NCBI GenBank assembly: GCA_914767715.1
Contig: OU612065.1
Coordinates: forward strand, 870,001 to 934,000
Length of the DNA: 64,000 nt
Reading direction: 5' to 3'
Source: Membranipora membranacea
Lineage: Eukaryota; Bryozoa; Gymnolaemata; Cheilostomatida; Membraniporidae
Each line of letters starts with the position of its first letter. Position 1 is the first letter of the stretch. Below, one piece after another: positions 11,301-23,795 of the stretch. The notes under the pieces are model-generated. The model was not told the origin of the DNA. It saw only the letters and a list, made by a program, of their open reading frames with translations, and did no database searches. The position numbers and the translations under genes were made by a program.

Positions 11301-14300
11301 AGCTTATACTGGCTCGGTATAATATTGGGTATATTATAAGCATAATCTCTTCAGCACTAACTTCAGTCAATAAGTCACTGCGCTGAGAAAATTCTGCTGT
11401 CAAAATCTAATTTCCCATCGCCTTTGCTTTCCTAGCTTATAATACACACAAATACCGGTAGGCATCGGTTATCAGAACAAACATTTCCCATGTCAGCTGA
11501 GAGTATTTTTACTGCACGGCAGCAGCATTTGGTGCCAGGCAGACAATAAGTAGAATAGCTGTAATAGGCCAGTGCCAGCATGTCACATGTACATCCTCAC
11601 AGAAATATCAGAGCAGGCCAGATAAAAAACAACAGGAGACACTGACAAAGTTCATTTACACACTCATATACTTTCAGGTTTCAGCAGAATAAAAGTATTG
11701 TAAAAAATTTATGGGCAGCAAGCGCCAATAATCACCAGGTTGTTTACAATAGCTGCACTGATGCTGCTGTATTTACTATAGTTTAGGGTTAGATGAAGAT
11801 CGGACACAACTGTGAATTACAATAAAGCCAAATGTTGAGAGTTGGCTAGAAATTATAGAGAGTAAGATATCCTTTGTAACATATTGATTTCCTCTTCAGT
11901 TATTTACATTGCTATCTAGTATATACAGAGCTGTTTCTATGTAATTGTGTGTGTCGGAAGCAGTTCATATCATAAAAATATTAATCATGCTGACTTGTGT
12001 CTAACTGTGAGTACATCACACATTGCCTGTGATATGGAACCCTTTTCGCAGTAGTCGTAGGGTCTGCATATGTAGCATAACTAGCACTAATAACAGAGAA
12101 TTATATATAGGCTCCTCTAAGGATAGCCCTATAGAGATTAAAGAGGGCCTCATTCATGAACTGCATTACTTTACATTCCATAGTGGGAGCTGCATAAACA
12201 GTGAATGTTTTTTGACCCATTCAAGATTGTGAAATAATCGCTAGAGCTTATTGTTCAGACCGCAGACTCTGAGATTGAGGGCCAATATCTGTGTCACTTT
12301 CATTTGTGATGTATTTAATTATACCAGCCAAAGGGCATTGACCATGTTTCTAAGAATATTGTTTCATATTCAACTTTTACAAGCCAGGTAATTAGCACAA
12401 CATAGCTGGTACTACACTTACCAAACTGAGGGGGTGGTGAAGGGGTGTGATAATTTGGAGGGGGGTCATCATGAGGATCTTTATACAGCCCCACCAGCGG
12501 GACTAGCGATGCATGCCCTTTCTGAGCGTGGAATAATCGTTTCTTCTGATAGAACCCAGTACCCTTACCGACAGGGTTATCCTGGAAAAGACAGAGGACG
12601 TACAGACAGAAAAACAAGATGGAAACATGTTCGTGTGCAGTAAAATGATAATTGTGTCAAAAAGTTGTAGAATAATCTGAGTGAATGATTTTTATGATGA
12701 AGTAGGGCTCTAGTGGTAGTCGGGGATATCTGACATCATCAAGTTGTCTCTCGCAAGACCTTAGTTTTTAAATTAAATGTTGTAAGTGTCAGTTTAGTTC
12801 ATCATTAGCAGGCATATAACAAACACAAAATAGCCAAAACTGATTCATTATCATTGTTGCTGATAAAACAGTGGTCATAACATTTGCTATTGAACCAAAT
12901 TTTGGCCTTGGCTAGATAATTGTTATTTATTTACAAGGCAGCATTATTGATTGATAATTCTGCTACTACTATCACATTGCACTATGTAAACATAGTATCA
13001 GTTCTTAGCATTTATATCACTACAAAAGCAGATTAGCGAAGCATGTAACTCGCTGCTAAACAAAATCACCTTATGTAGAGAAAGTTGCTACCAATGCTGC
13101 TAAAAAAACCTTTAAAAAAGTGTCTATATTACATGTTAAACCGCCCTACTGCAGTTGGCTAACCACCCCACTATGATGGGTTAACCACCCGGCTGAGATG
13201 GGCTAACCACCCCGGCTGAGATGGGCTAACCACCCCGGCTGAGATGGGCTAACCACCCGGCTGAGATGGGCTAAGTTTTAGCAAACTAACTAATCTATAT
13301 ATTCATCCTAAAATATATATATAGGTACACTTACAAATTCGACTCCGACTAAGATTTCTTTCTGTTGCGTACTGCTGTCATCAGTAGGTAAACAGCCGAT
13401 CCACTTGATGGTAGCTCTCTCGTAGCCGCTCTCACCGATCCACACAACTCTATCATTAATCTGAGGATCAGTAACAGGGTAGAGCTCGAGCTGTTCAGCT
13501 TGGGACTCTCCCCCTGTCCCCTCCTCCTCTTCCTCCTCCTCGATAGATGAGATATCGGAGGAGCGAGATACATCAGATGATTTATTACCATTACTGACTC
13601 TGTGTGATGTAGCTGACGCTGCCGGGCGCCGAGCCTTACGATCCGGTCGCTGAGGTGGTATCAACTTCAGATTAGATATATTTACAATTACACCATTGTT
13701 TGCTTCACAAGTAAAAAGTCTCACGCTATTAAACGATCCATCGGAGTCTCCGGAGCCGTGCTTTGTCGGATCCTTCAAACAAATATGTAACAATGAATTA
13801 TTAGTGATTTTGACAAATACCTTTCTTCATCTAGCGCAAATAACGATGATATCTAAGAGCCTACTTATCACTTACCTACAACCGATACGTAACCAGACAG
13901 TTATTAGACAATAAATATATACTGACCAACTAGTCACAAAGATTGAGACGACCCACATACCTGTATTTCTACTCCAAACGAGATGCCTTGTTTGCCGGCC
14001 AGTCTGCCCTTCCACCTCACAATGCCTTTACAAGGCTCGAGTTTACGTGTAGACACAATCACTCGGCTGTGTACGTTAATAAGAGTAGCAGTGGACATGT
14101 GCTCCTGATCTAAGTGTACTTTGTATCTCTCATCACAATCAGGCACCGCGAGCAGGAGACGACACTGCTGTTCAGATAACTCACTAATATTAACCTCCTG
14201 AGTGATTAATCTAACCTCATCATACTCGATGGAGTCTAGCTCTACTTTCCTAGTATGACTAGAGTTAGAAGCTGAGCTGCTGTTGAGAGCCTGATTGGCG

Positions 14301-14578
14301 GACTTACTGGGTATAGTGTTCTTACTGCCTGCACTACTAAACGAGCTGAGAGAATGATTAGGGCTGTGACTGTGAGTCTCTCTCTGTTCCCACAGCGAAC
14401 CTTTCAACACTCGCTGCTCCTCGTGTCTAGAGATGAGTTTTAACTTTCCCGTTGAGTTTACTCCACGTTTAGTTTTTGCTAAGCAATCTTTAATGAGCAT
14501 GTACTTTTTAGTATCCAGTAGAGAAGTACGAGCTCCGCAATCCTCTATACTGGACTGATGACTAGAACTAGTGGACAT
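5383..14578 (-). CDS. CYLD: CYLD deubiquitinase (three CAP-Gly domains plus USP), complete
   Basis: Twelve exons: 13961-14578, 13335-13772, 12422-12581, 10413-11003, 9612-10084, 8970-9105, 8195-8492, 7807-7965, 6966-7195, 6470-6582, 5938-6157, 5383-5546. They sum to 3600 nt (1199 aa; human CYLD is 956). CYLD removes Lys63- and Met1-linked ubiquitin chains and dampens NF-kB and Wnt signalling. CAP-Gly 1 spans residues about 170-250, CAP-Gly 2 about 310-390, CAP-Gly 3 about 720-800. The USP domain starts near 845 with GIQGDRNSCYMD (nucleophile Cys854), then EEKDPEEFINL and APSYLLLHMPRFGKDF. A B-box-like zinc module (CYVC, CPEC, CHDC) follows in exons 10-11, then DTSHYV (His1120) and FFDSM (Asp1139). 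All catalytic residues are intact. Residues 406-602 are a disordered linker opening with GKPVTA repeats. The protein is longer than the human one mainly through linkers. The start has an adequate context (AAACATG). Exon 4's donor is the least certain border. Confidence 0.95.
7385..7733. repeat. 33-bp minisatellite in a CYLD intron
   Basis: About ten tandem copies of a 33-bp unit (CTCTGTTACAGTATCACTAC plus CAACGGGCAATGT) with a CAA/CAT dimorphism, and one copy carrying a short TATA insertion. It lies inside the phase-2 intron between the exons at 7807-7965 and 6966-7195. The unit is a multiple of three, so several frames stay open on both strands and mimic repetitive proteins. The flanking exons splice cleanly around it, so it is intronic. 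Confidence 0.95.
10919..11003 (-). repeat. In-frame 21-bp tandem repeat at the start of CYLD exon 4
   Basis: Read on the minus strand, four 21-bp units encode GKPVTA(S/A). Every unit ends in CAG and the next starts GTAAACC. The annotated acceptor is the CAG just before the first unit. Each later CAG|G is another possible acceptor that keeps frame, and each CAG|GTAAAC also matches the 5' splice-site consensus. Confidence 0.9.
11004..12421. other. CYLD intron 3
   Basis: 1.4 kb phase-1 intron between the exon at 12422-12581 and the repeat-bearing exon 4. AT-rich with no recognisable gene or strong repeat. Confidence 0.75.
13157..13275. repeat. 24-bp minisatellite in a CYLD intron
   Basis: About five copies of GGCTAACCACCCCGGCTGAG plus ATGG, with minor length change from losing one or two C, in the intron between exons 13335-13772 and 12422-12581. 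Non-coding. Confidence 0.9.
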
Positions 14579-15011
14579 GTTTATGTGGAGGGAGGGAGGA
14601 TGTATTCTCTCCTAGCTGCACACTAAGCAGCAGTAAGGTAATTCACCGCCTTGTCACATGCCCTATGTTACTATGAGACATGATATTTATAGTACAGCTG
14701 CAGCTCATGTTCTCTGATGATGTCACACACTCATACTGCTGCCGCTACTGCTACCTCTACTTCTAATACTGAAGCTGACTAGTGCTTGAGATTGTGACCT
14801 CACTATGACCTTGTCTTCTCCTTGTTAATATATCCAATTAACTGATGATCATAACCGCCTACAAACACATAACAGTGTAATCGTCACAAAAAACAACACA
14901 TGCATTAGCATCACAATACAGTAATATAACCACAGCTCACCACAGCACAGAGCGTCAAAAACAAATATCCGGCCCAAATATTTATCCATAACAGCAATGG
15001 ATGTATATCTA

Positions 15012-15420
15012 GGTACGGTCTCGTTCACTAGGAGCTGGGTACGGGCTCATTCACTAAGAGCTGGGTACGGGCTCGTTCACTAAGAGCTGGGTACGGGCTC
15101 GTTCACTAAGAGCTGGGTACGGTCTCGTTCACTAAGAGCTGGGTACGGGCTCGTTCACTAAGAGCTAGGTACGGTCTCGTCTCGTTCACTAAGAGCTGGG
15201 TACGGGCTCGTTCACTAAGAGCTGGGTACGGGCTCGTTCACTAAGAGCTGGGTACGGGCTCGTTCACTAAGAGCTGGGTACGGTCTCGTTCACTAAGAGC
15301 TGGGTACGGGCTCGTTCACTAAGAGCTTGGTACGGGCTCGTTCACTAATAGCTTGGTACGGTCTCATTCACTAAGAGCTGGGTACGGTCTCGTCTCGTTC
15401 ACTAAGAGCTGGGTACGGGC
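15012..15420. repeat. 26-bp minisatellite upstream of CYLD
   Basis: About sixteen copies of a 26-bp unit read as ACTAAGAGCTGGGTACGGGC plus TCGTTC, starting about 430 bp upstream of the CYLD start codon. Units come in two forms, TACGGGCTCG and TACGGTCTCG. Two copies carry a 5-bp GTCTC duplication. Confidence 0.95.
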
Positions 15421-16670
15421 CCGATATGTATCCTCTGTCCACCTCTCTCACTTCTCGATCTATCGCAGCAGTTTCTTTTATGATTCAATTATTTTATGTG
15501 TTTATTATAGTTAAAACTTGTTATTCAATAAAATTTTCCTGACTTTAGTGTGGACCAGCTAAGGTCCAAATAAACATATAGATATCAAGGACGGGATAAC
15601 CAGGGAGGATACCTGTGCTGATGATGAATAACTAAAACTCAGAGGGCACCAGAAGATCTGCATAGTACTTTAGGTTTACCTTTGCCTATCTAACCCAAAT
15701 TGATAGACCAATGTTGACACACTATCCTATTAAAGTGAGATGGATTTCTCTTTAATAGATGGCTAATAGCTTATTTTTCTTCTGCCTGAGGCTGACATCT
15801 TACTGTTTGTATTTCTAACTCAAACATTTGAGCAATCTCGGTACCTACATCAGTTTATTAGTTCTTACAAATGTTCCAATGATAATTAGCCTCCGATAGG
15901 AAACAGTCGTGTAGGGAGCATGTGGCTGTACAATGTAGAGCCCCAGAGAAGAAAGAACCAAGGCTACGGATCTTATGCTCAAATCAGCATATTATTTACA
16001 TGTGCAAAACTGCATTTTAAAAGCATTCATGAGGCTAATATATATATAGTGGTGTAATAACAATTACCCTAATAACAGCATAAACAGCATTATGACTGCT
16101 ATGCTGCTTTTTATAACACTTAAGATTGTGGCACCCTCACAAAGCTCCTACACTAGGTCAGAGCTCGCTCTCTCAGGTGAATCACTGCCCTATTCTTTGT
16201 CATGCCTGTCTATGGAATTGGAAAACAGTGTCACCTGTTATCTCATCAAAACCGCAACTAAAATATATAGACCATCAAGTTCATTTTATGTGTTCAGGTC
16301 TTTGCCTGAATGACCGACGACCATTGGGAATACAGGTTAGAGAATATGCTCTCGAGTCTCGATGCCCATGGTCAGCAAAGATTGATCATAACCAGCTGAC
16401 ACCATAATCATCCAAAACTGCCTCCGACAGAGTCAGCAAAGGCTATAACTCAGAGTAAGGTCCCAACACTGTGGTTATAACAAGCTAATAAGCTATTGTA
16501 GTTTATTAACAGAATTAGGCATTACTAGTTACAGCACAGTTACAGTACACAGAGTACAGTACACAGCATACAGCTACTGAGAACTCTATTATGGTCACAC
16601 ATACTCCCACATATCATTATGGGAAAAACATCAGTAGCAGCAGCAGCGGTAAAAGTCCATAACCGAGTGG

Positions 16671-16748
16671 TGATTGACCTGCTAATTCTGACCTGCTAAT
16701 TCTGACCTGCTAATTCTGACCTGCTAATTCTGACCTGCTAATTCTGGC
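16671..16748. repeat. 14-bp tandem repeat
   Basis: Five to six copies of GACCTGCTAATTCT in intergenic DNA, the last diverged to GGCCTGC. Confidence 0.9.
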
Positions 16749-18904
16749 CTGCTTTGAGAGGAATAGTTTATAAAGAGGAATAGCCGATCATTATGTGTAC
16801 CTTTATATCACTTTCTATTTATTCATGGTATGTTAAATTCTAGTCTATTTAATCATTCTTGACGGTAATAATTTTTCCTGTTCTTCATTATGGTGATCAT
16901 AATGTGTAACCCAAAGATCTCTTATTTTCAAGAATGGCAAACCTTGAAAACCTCCTCGACTGATGCAGCAGCATATTTATCATTGATGACTGTTTAGATG
17001 CCATTGGGCTGAGTGGAGTCTAGTACATGACAATCATTACATGAGGAGCTCTAGGCTCTCAAACGCTGACACCAAGTGCTGGCAAGTTTCTCATGGAAAA
17101 TGCCACAATATCTGCCAAGTGCTAAATAGAATTATCTCATCAACCAAGACCGGCTACAATTATTGAATTGGCCTATTGCAATATAACTGTATCAATTGAC
17201 CAATGCATATAAAGTTGAGTGATTCCCTATAATTGTAATAATTGTGCTGTTTATCAGGCTGTCATCCATCACATCTCATCATATATCAGACTACTTTTGG
17301 AACAAGTTTTAGTGCTAAAAATGCAATCACATGACTTGCAACATAGATCCTGATGGTATACAGATGGTCTCAGCAGTATACTATAATCAGTATACATGAA
17401 AATAGAGGCGCAGAAAACCATCTAAAATGCAGGTGTGGTGATGGCATGCTACCAATGATACCAAACACCCAATACTTACAAGAATGTATAATAAAAACAT
17501 ATCATGATCCTTTTAGCATACTGTCACTAATTTCCTCACCGTTAACAAACAGGTTAAAGGGCGGTAATATAAAATAATAGCTCAGCACTTGCATCAAATT
17601 GAATTAAATTGTGGTTGAGTAAATTTGCAGAGCTGTTGAAATTTAGGCTGCCAGGAAATATTTTGATGGCATGCATCACAATAGCCTTGTACAGAGTATT
17701 CTCAATCCACATTTCAAATCTAAGCTTTTTTTTAATGAATATCTTTTCTCCTGGGACGTGACATATTGTTCTCTAAGCATACAAAGCTTACTCAATATCT
17801 AAATTATTGATAGGAATCAATTTCCAAGTTAACATTCAGACACTGCAGGCTCTGCATAACCAAACCATCACTGTCCACAACACATTCTTTAGGCAATCTG
17901 GGGAAGTTTTTCCTGTAACGCAAACATTTACAACACTAGGTTATCTGCCCCTGATATTATTCCGAGTTGTCCCTAAATAATGACATCTGTAAAAGATATT
18001 ATGATACCCGATGCTTGATTGATTGCTCATGTTATCAAGTTTAGGGATAAGAGAGTATAACGGCCACATATACAAAAAAACATTGAGATTTTATTATGGT
18101 TATAACTTCGTGGCTCAATTTTAGAATATTAGAATGTGTTACTCGAAAAGCTTCCACATATGTGATATCCTATAACCCAGTTACTTGTTGTTTTGGTAGA
18201 ATTAAAACATTGCTAAAATTTAGTTCCCTCAGATATCTCAATGATACCAACTCGCGCAAAAAAATGATTTCTTGCTGATTTCCAGAATTAACACAATTGA
18301 GAAACAGATGCATCTTTTACTGCAACACCCAGGCAATTAAGCCTTAATTCAAACAATCAATTTATGTCCTTTTTAATCCATACCAATTTCTTTGTACAGG
18401 AAATAAAAGTAATATACCACTATCACTCTAAGTGTGTTCCCTTGTTTAGTGACAGTGGTTTATGCAGGCTGATAGTATAGGGTAGGAGAAGTCACTCATG
18501 CAGGACTGACAGTGTGGGGAGCAGCACGAGTAATGGACTAGTTAGTTTAGTATTGGTACAAGCAGTTAATGTGGTGTTTGATAATGGAGGTTCATAGAGT
18601 ACACTGTTTGTATCCCTTCAAGTCCCCAGATATATAGAACACAAAGCCGACCGCTGATAAAGGGAGGGAGGGAGGGAGTTCATTGCGGATGATACAGACA
18701 CATGCCGTGTAACACTGCATAATACAACAATAAATACAACTAGATTAACATGATCATGGTAGATATCATCGATTCAATGACTACGCTGGATCATCAAGGA
18801 GTAACAGCTCCTTGTCTTTTCCAAAGCCTTATGTTTGTCGCTGTTAGTTAAGTTGTAAGTATTATAATAATATAATGAATTTAGAGCACATATAATAATA
18901 TATC

Positions 18905-18936
18905 ATAATATCAGAGACTATAGTCTCTGATAATAT
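18905..18936. repeat. Palindrome
   Basis: ATCAGAGACTATAGTCTCTGAT is a perfect 22-bp palindrome at 18910-18931, extended with one mismatch to 18905-18936 inside a very AT-rich tract. Confidence 0.85.
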
Positions 18937-19239
18937 CATATAAAGCTATGAAATTCGGAAGATTCTGTACCACATTCAATATTATTTATTTATATATTAG
19001 GCCCATATATACTGCTTTACATGTTTATTATTATTACAATTATAGCTTTATTCATAATATATCATCATATATGTATATATAAATAATGATATAATATGTA
19101 TAAATTAACTCTCTAATACACTACACTACTTCTACCTACTCTACAGTTACAGTTTGACTTAGCTGCAACAAGGAGTAACACTAACAAGGGTCCCCTACCT
19201 ACTCTACTGTTACTCCTTCCTCGCACTGAATTTGGTTTA

Positions 19240-19745
19240 CAACATCAACATGAACATTGCAAAGACGTGCTGCTCGAACTGTTCCTAATATCCCTAGGAC
19301 AGACCATAAGACGAGCACCACCAGTCTAATAGAGAGCCTCTACTGGCAACCACTCGCTGCTAGAGGAGACTGGAACGCAGAAGACTCGGCCTGTTCAGAG
19401 CCATCCATTTCAACGAAGTTGCTACCGACATCACTGACTTCATAAGCCCCCACCACCTTTCTACTGGCAGCCGGAGACATGATCAGCAGTACTTTATACC
19501 TCACTGCAACACTGACCTCCACAAAAAGAGCTTCTTTATTTCAGCAGCCAAACTTTGTTGGAATAATCTTTGTTGCGATTGCTCACTACTTGTAGTTCCA
19601 CCGGTGGCAGGTTAAGGTTCCAGCAGTGATGGTACGATGACAAATGGTTGATGACTCGGAACGTTTACCTTACACGAGCCTGACACATCGCTGGAACCTT
19701 CACCAGAAGAAGCGATCAATCTACAGTATCAAGTAAGTAAGTACA
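19240..19745 (+). pseudogene. 3' end of a non-LTR retrotransposon (RT ORF C-terminus), decayed
   Basis: Reading plus-strand frames gives QRRAART, then TSLIESLYWQPL, then after a frameshift RLGLFRAIHFNEVATDITDF and later FFISAAKLWNN. This is the pattern of the extreme C-terminus of LINE ORF2 (CR1/L2/Jockey-like). The coding part ends near 19610. A short 3' tail follows, ending CACCAGAAGAAGCG and a simple AAGTAAGTAAGTA tail at about 19733-19745, as expected at a LINE insertion end. It is 5'-truncated and frameshifted, hence dead. Confidence 0.75.
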
Positions 19746-22700
19746 AGAACTTGAGTGAGTTAAGTGATTAAATGTACTCACATATATTGTAGACAATGCA
19801 GAAAGATTTTCTAACTACTCTGCACAAACAACTGTGTTGAAGTTGATAGATTTGTGAGTTATGTATGTACTATTTACAAAGATTGCAGCCTAATCACAAT
19901 GACTATATTTAATGAATAAACTGCTGGTAAAATCAATCAATGACGAATGAACTCTTCTTGACTGCTCCAAAACAATTGTGACGCTACAGCAACAGTCCTA
20001 TATGTAATATTCATGTAAGTGATGAATTGTTATGATATAAACAAACAAAAATTTTACCAGCCAATACTGATTTAAATTATGATAACAAAACCACTGAAAT
20101 TATAAAAAAAATAAACATATTTAGTTTAATGAGTAAATTAAATTAATTATAGTTTTGTTTGTCAAGAGGGAACGACTTCAACTTCAAGATTTTGTCTAGA
20201 ATAGGGAGTTTTGTCCCTTGGTAGCATTTTTTGTTTGGTCAAAATAGTAATTCATACAGGTTCAACTGGTTGAATACAGATATAGCTCCCTTTGACCTGT
20301 AAAAAAATTAGACACCCCTAGGGCCCCAACTCTGCATGCATGGTGATTCCGTGATTCAGAATTTAGATTTATGCTGTAACGAGAGTGTGGTTTTGCACTA
20401 CATACATAGGACATAGGTTAACAAACACAGATCAATCCACTATTTCTAGGATTAGTTCATTGAGCAAATTGTGGGTTGGGCGTGTAACCCCTAGTGCTGG
20501 CTGCCTAGTGGGTTGTATATCCGACAATGGTACCTAGTCCTAATCATTGTTTTATGAACTCTATATGTGAAGTGTTAATACTTTAATATATTTTATCGCC
20601 ATAGCTATGAAAACCACGACTGATTGATCTCAAGTTGGTGGAAGTATGGCCAAGCACTCTCAATAAATCACTCATCAAAGTCAAGGTTTTTATTCTGAAA
20701 TGACAGAAACCCATGTTGATTGCTAGGAATTGGCTCGGTTTACTCTCCGACTTATGTGTATACAGTCCCCGCAGCCCGTCTCTAATCTGGATCGTCAACG
20801 GACTGTTGGACAGAAATATTTGTCATGTGATGATGGTATAACGGTCTACCAGAGAGGATTGGAGGGGAGCAGCCCCCCCCCCTCCATGCTACCTCTCTTT
20901 TGAAGAGATAGCTTAAATTAGATAGTAATTAATATTTGTCCTATCTTTGTACAAGGATAGACAACAAGCTATGGCAATATAATCTAAAGAGAGCCTTATG
21001 ATTTCGTGTTATATCATCTTTTGAGTAAATGCCTCTTAGGATCATGGTAAACTTAAGTTCTTTTTCACGATTATAACTCTTCAGAGCTAATAACTGTTCG
21101 ATGGTTGTTTTAGTAAAACATTCTCATCTAATGTAAGTTATGCCAATAAAATTTAAAAAGAAACTAACTAAATTGTTTAAGTTGCTGAAACTAAATACTA
21201 TTATCACAAGCATTACCAAAATATGCAAAAATTTATCCAAATTAGGATAATCTTACCCACCAGGTACCAGCACAAAAAAGCAAGCAGATTGTCACAACAA
21301 TTCAGTATTAGTATAAGGCGGACAACTATGCTCAGTTATGCAGCTATTTCATCTGGGAGAAAGTGTTAGATAAAATTGGCCAGTTGCTTATTTTCAGGAA
21401 AACTAAGTAATGTAATGTCAAGATGATCTTCTGTGATCAGTGGGTTCAACGGAATATGTTCTGTACCTCTCATATTTTTCTTTTTGTATGAAAAAAGACA
21501 TGGATAGAAAAAACATAGTGCTGTAATGCATAAAAAAAATCAGGATATTTGAGCATATATCATTACAAAGGGATGAGTATACCCTAGATTTCACCTCTAT
21601 ACACACTGATAAAATCATCAGTCCGAAAACATAAAACTTTTTTAGGGGAACTTTTTTAAAAGTGTCCTTAGGAAAAAAGTCAATCTCTGGAATTGGATAC
21701 CGATACTGTACAAAATTCAATGAGGTTGAACCATCATATAACCTTATGATATCAGCTGTGAGATGTAAAACATGGGCTTGATTGTATACATACATGTGCA
21801 GCTGATATTTAGTGATTCATGAACAAGGCAAGGCAAGTGTCCTCTAACTTAACATTACATACTGTTGACAGGTTGGCAGCTAAATCATGATTGGACTGTA
21901 TTATCAACAAGTCATACTGTTAAAGCTCTTTAGACTCATTGAATGAAATGGGATTTTTAAATCCCACTTAATTCATACCCTTGAATCGGTGTGCATCGAT
22001 TAGTCATGAACCAATTATTTAGATAACAAGCAGGTACACTGCTGCAGATTTACTATGGTGACATGTTGATTGGGGAAACTGTTTGTATTTTCATGAAGCC
22101 TACTATTATACCATTCTAACAACCTGTGATTTGACTGTCGAGACATTTAATAAACATTAATCCTGCGGTTAGATGAGGTGCTGTTTGCTGTGCACTATAA
22201 CTACACTGACACCGTATATTACTTCAACCTGTTTCTCTTCCTGTAGATAAATCACTCCACAGAAATGGTGACCAGATAGCTCTCATCACTCGGAGAGGCG
22301 CCACCAGGCCCATATTCTTTGTCTGCTGTGGCTCTAAATAAAAGTACAGACACGATAATGTACAACCAAATGTGATAGCTCGCCTCTAAATATCTCTGCA
22401 CATACAGACATATAATCCCAAAACTTGAGTGATAGCTTGCTTTTAAAATATCATTATAGATGTCTAATCTTTGTTAGAGGTAATTGAGTTCGTTTAACCC
22501 GCCATAACCTGTGGATTATCCTCACAAATTCTATTTGTATGCCGAGCTAACGTACAAATGCCAAGAGCTGACAAATTAGTTTTTGTTGACATCCATGATC
22601 TCTCATTAGATTACTTGGTTATTATAATAGATATATTATTTAGGTTTTACATGACACCAAATACTGGTGTCCGGTAGAGATGCCAACAAAATAATGTGCT

Positions 22701-23795
22701 CAGTATTGATCACCAAAAAAATGCAGATTGAATTAGATCTGGTACATAGGTGAAGTTTACAGGCCTTGACTGTTGGCACCTTATTTTTCTGTCATGAGCA
22801 TAGAAATCTATGATTTCATACAAATCTCATGTCCATCATCCAGCTGCCTAATTGATCTCTATGTTAATACGAGGGACTGGATGTCTGGCTTGAGCTTGAT
22901 TAATCTTCTTGAGTTGCTAACTTTTAGGCCTCATATAAACTTGATGAAGCTTCCGCAAATTTTATACACATTCCATTCCTTGATTCCCTCCTTTACCCTA
23001 AAACTAATAAGCTACTCCAACCCAGGAATATTTATGTACATCTTTTAAGAAATTTGTTGTCAGATTTTATTTACACCTCTGGTCTAGACGGCACAAATAA
23101 CATTTTCAATTCTTTTGTATGTCACAGAGAAATCACAGCGGGTGTCTAACAATATCACATGGCTGCTGCAACAGGCACGTGGTACGGAAATAAATCTATA
23201 AGTAACGAAGTCTGAATAGTTTTATTGTTCTGAACTATTGAGGAACAAATCTTGAGATTTTGGCTTTATTTTTTAATGCTGTCGATTTACCATTCAAACT
23301 TAGCTCTCAGTTTATGAATAGAAGTGACACATCAACAAAGCCACCTGTTGCTTTTGAAATTGATGCAGGCAGCATTCACATTTCCTTGTGAGAAATTTAT
23401 ATAATCATTCATCACAAACAGTATCATGGTTCAGGCTCACAATGAGGTTATTTACTTATTTATCCAGTATCTTATTTGCTAGCATAATTGTTTAGTAAGT
23501 GATGAGGTGTTGGTTTTATTGAGAGTTAGGTGACAATAGTAACAGTTCATTGATAGGCTACCACCCATGCAACAAAACACCTGCCATGCCTATTCATCAT
23601 CACAGAAACTCCGCCCCTACTAACATTCTGTAAGACACGCCCCCTCCAGACTTCTGGGTTCTCTAATCTGAGTATATGAATGAATGTACAGAGCCGAATG
23701 TATCAGATATAAACAGATTTGCTAAGTTGGTAGATGGGATTACCCAAGTGTCTTGTCTCCCAATAAAAAGATTATAACAACTTTGATTTAAAACC

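Larger units (their letters stand above)
14579..23795. other. Intergenic region between divergent CYLD and Snail genes
   Basis: 9.2 kb separating the CYLD start (minus) from the Snail start (plus), so promoters for both should lie here. Visible contents are the 26-bp minisatellite (15012-15420), a 14-bp tandem repeat (16671-16748), a GGGA tract near 18661, an AT-rich palindrome (18905-18936), a LINE 3' end (19240-19745), and a C11 tract near 20873. Short frames here, including a 125-codon one on the minus strand at 21418-21795, match nothing I recognise. Confidence 0.7.

Noticed and set aside
16092-16407. Two overlapping plus-strand frames of 73 and 93 codons
   Set aside because: No family resemblance and two frames open at once, typical of random GC-richer sequence or an old repeat.
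21418-21795. 125-codon minus-strand open frame
   Set aside because: No recognisable domain, no splice context, AT-rich composition with many K, Y and F codons. Most likely chance, though it is the longest unexplained frame in the spacer.
23580-23600. ATG CCT ATT CAT as a SNAG-like start of Snail
   Set aside because: The following residues (HHHR) do not match the SNAG consensus and the frame does not connect to the zinc-finger exon.
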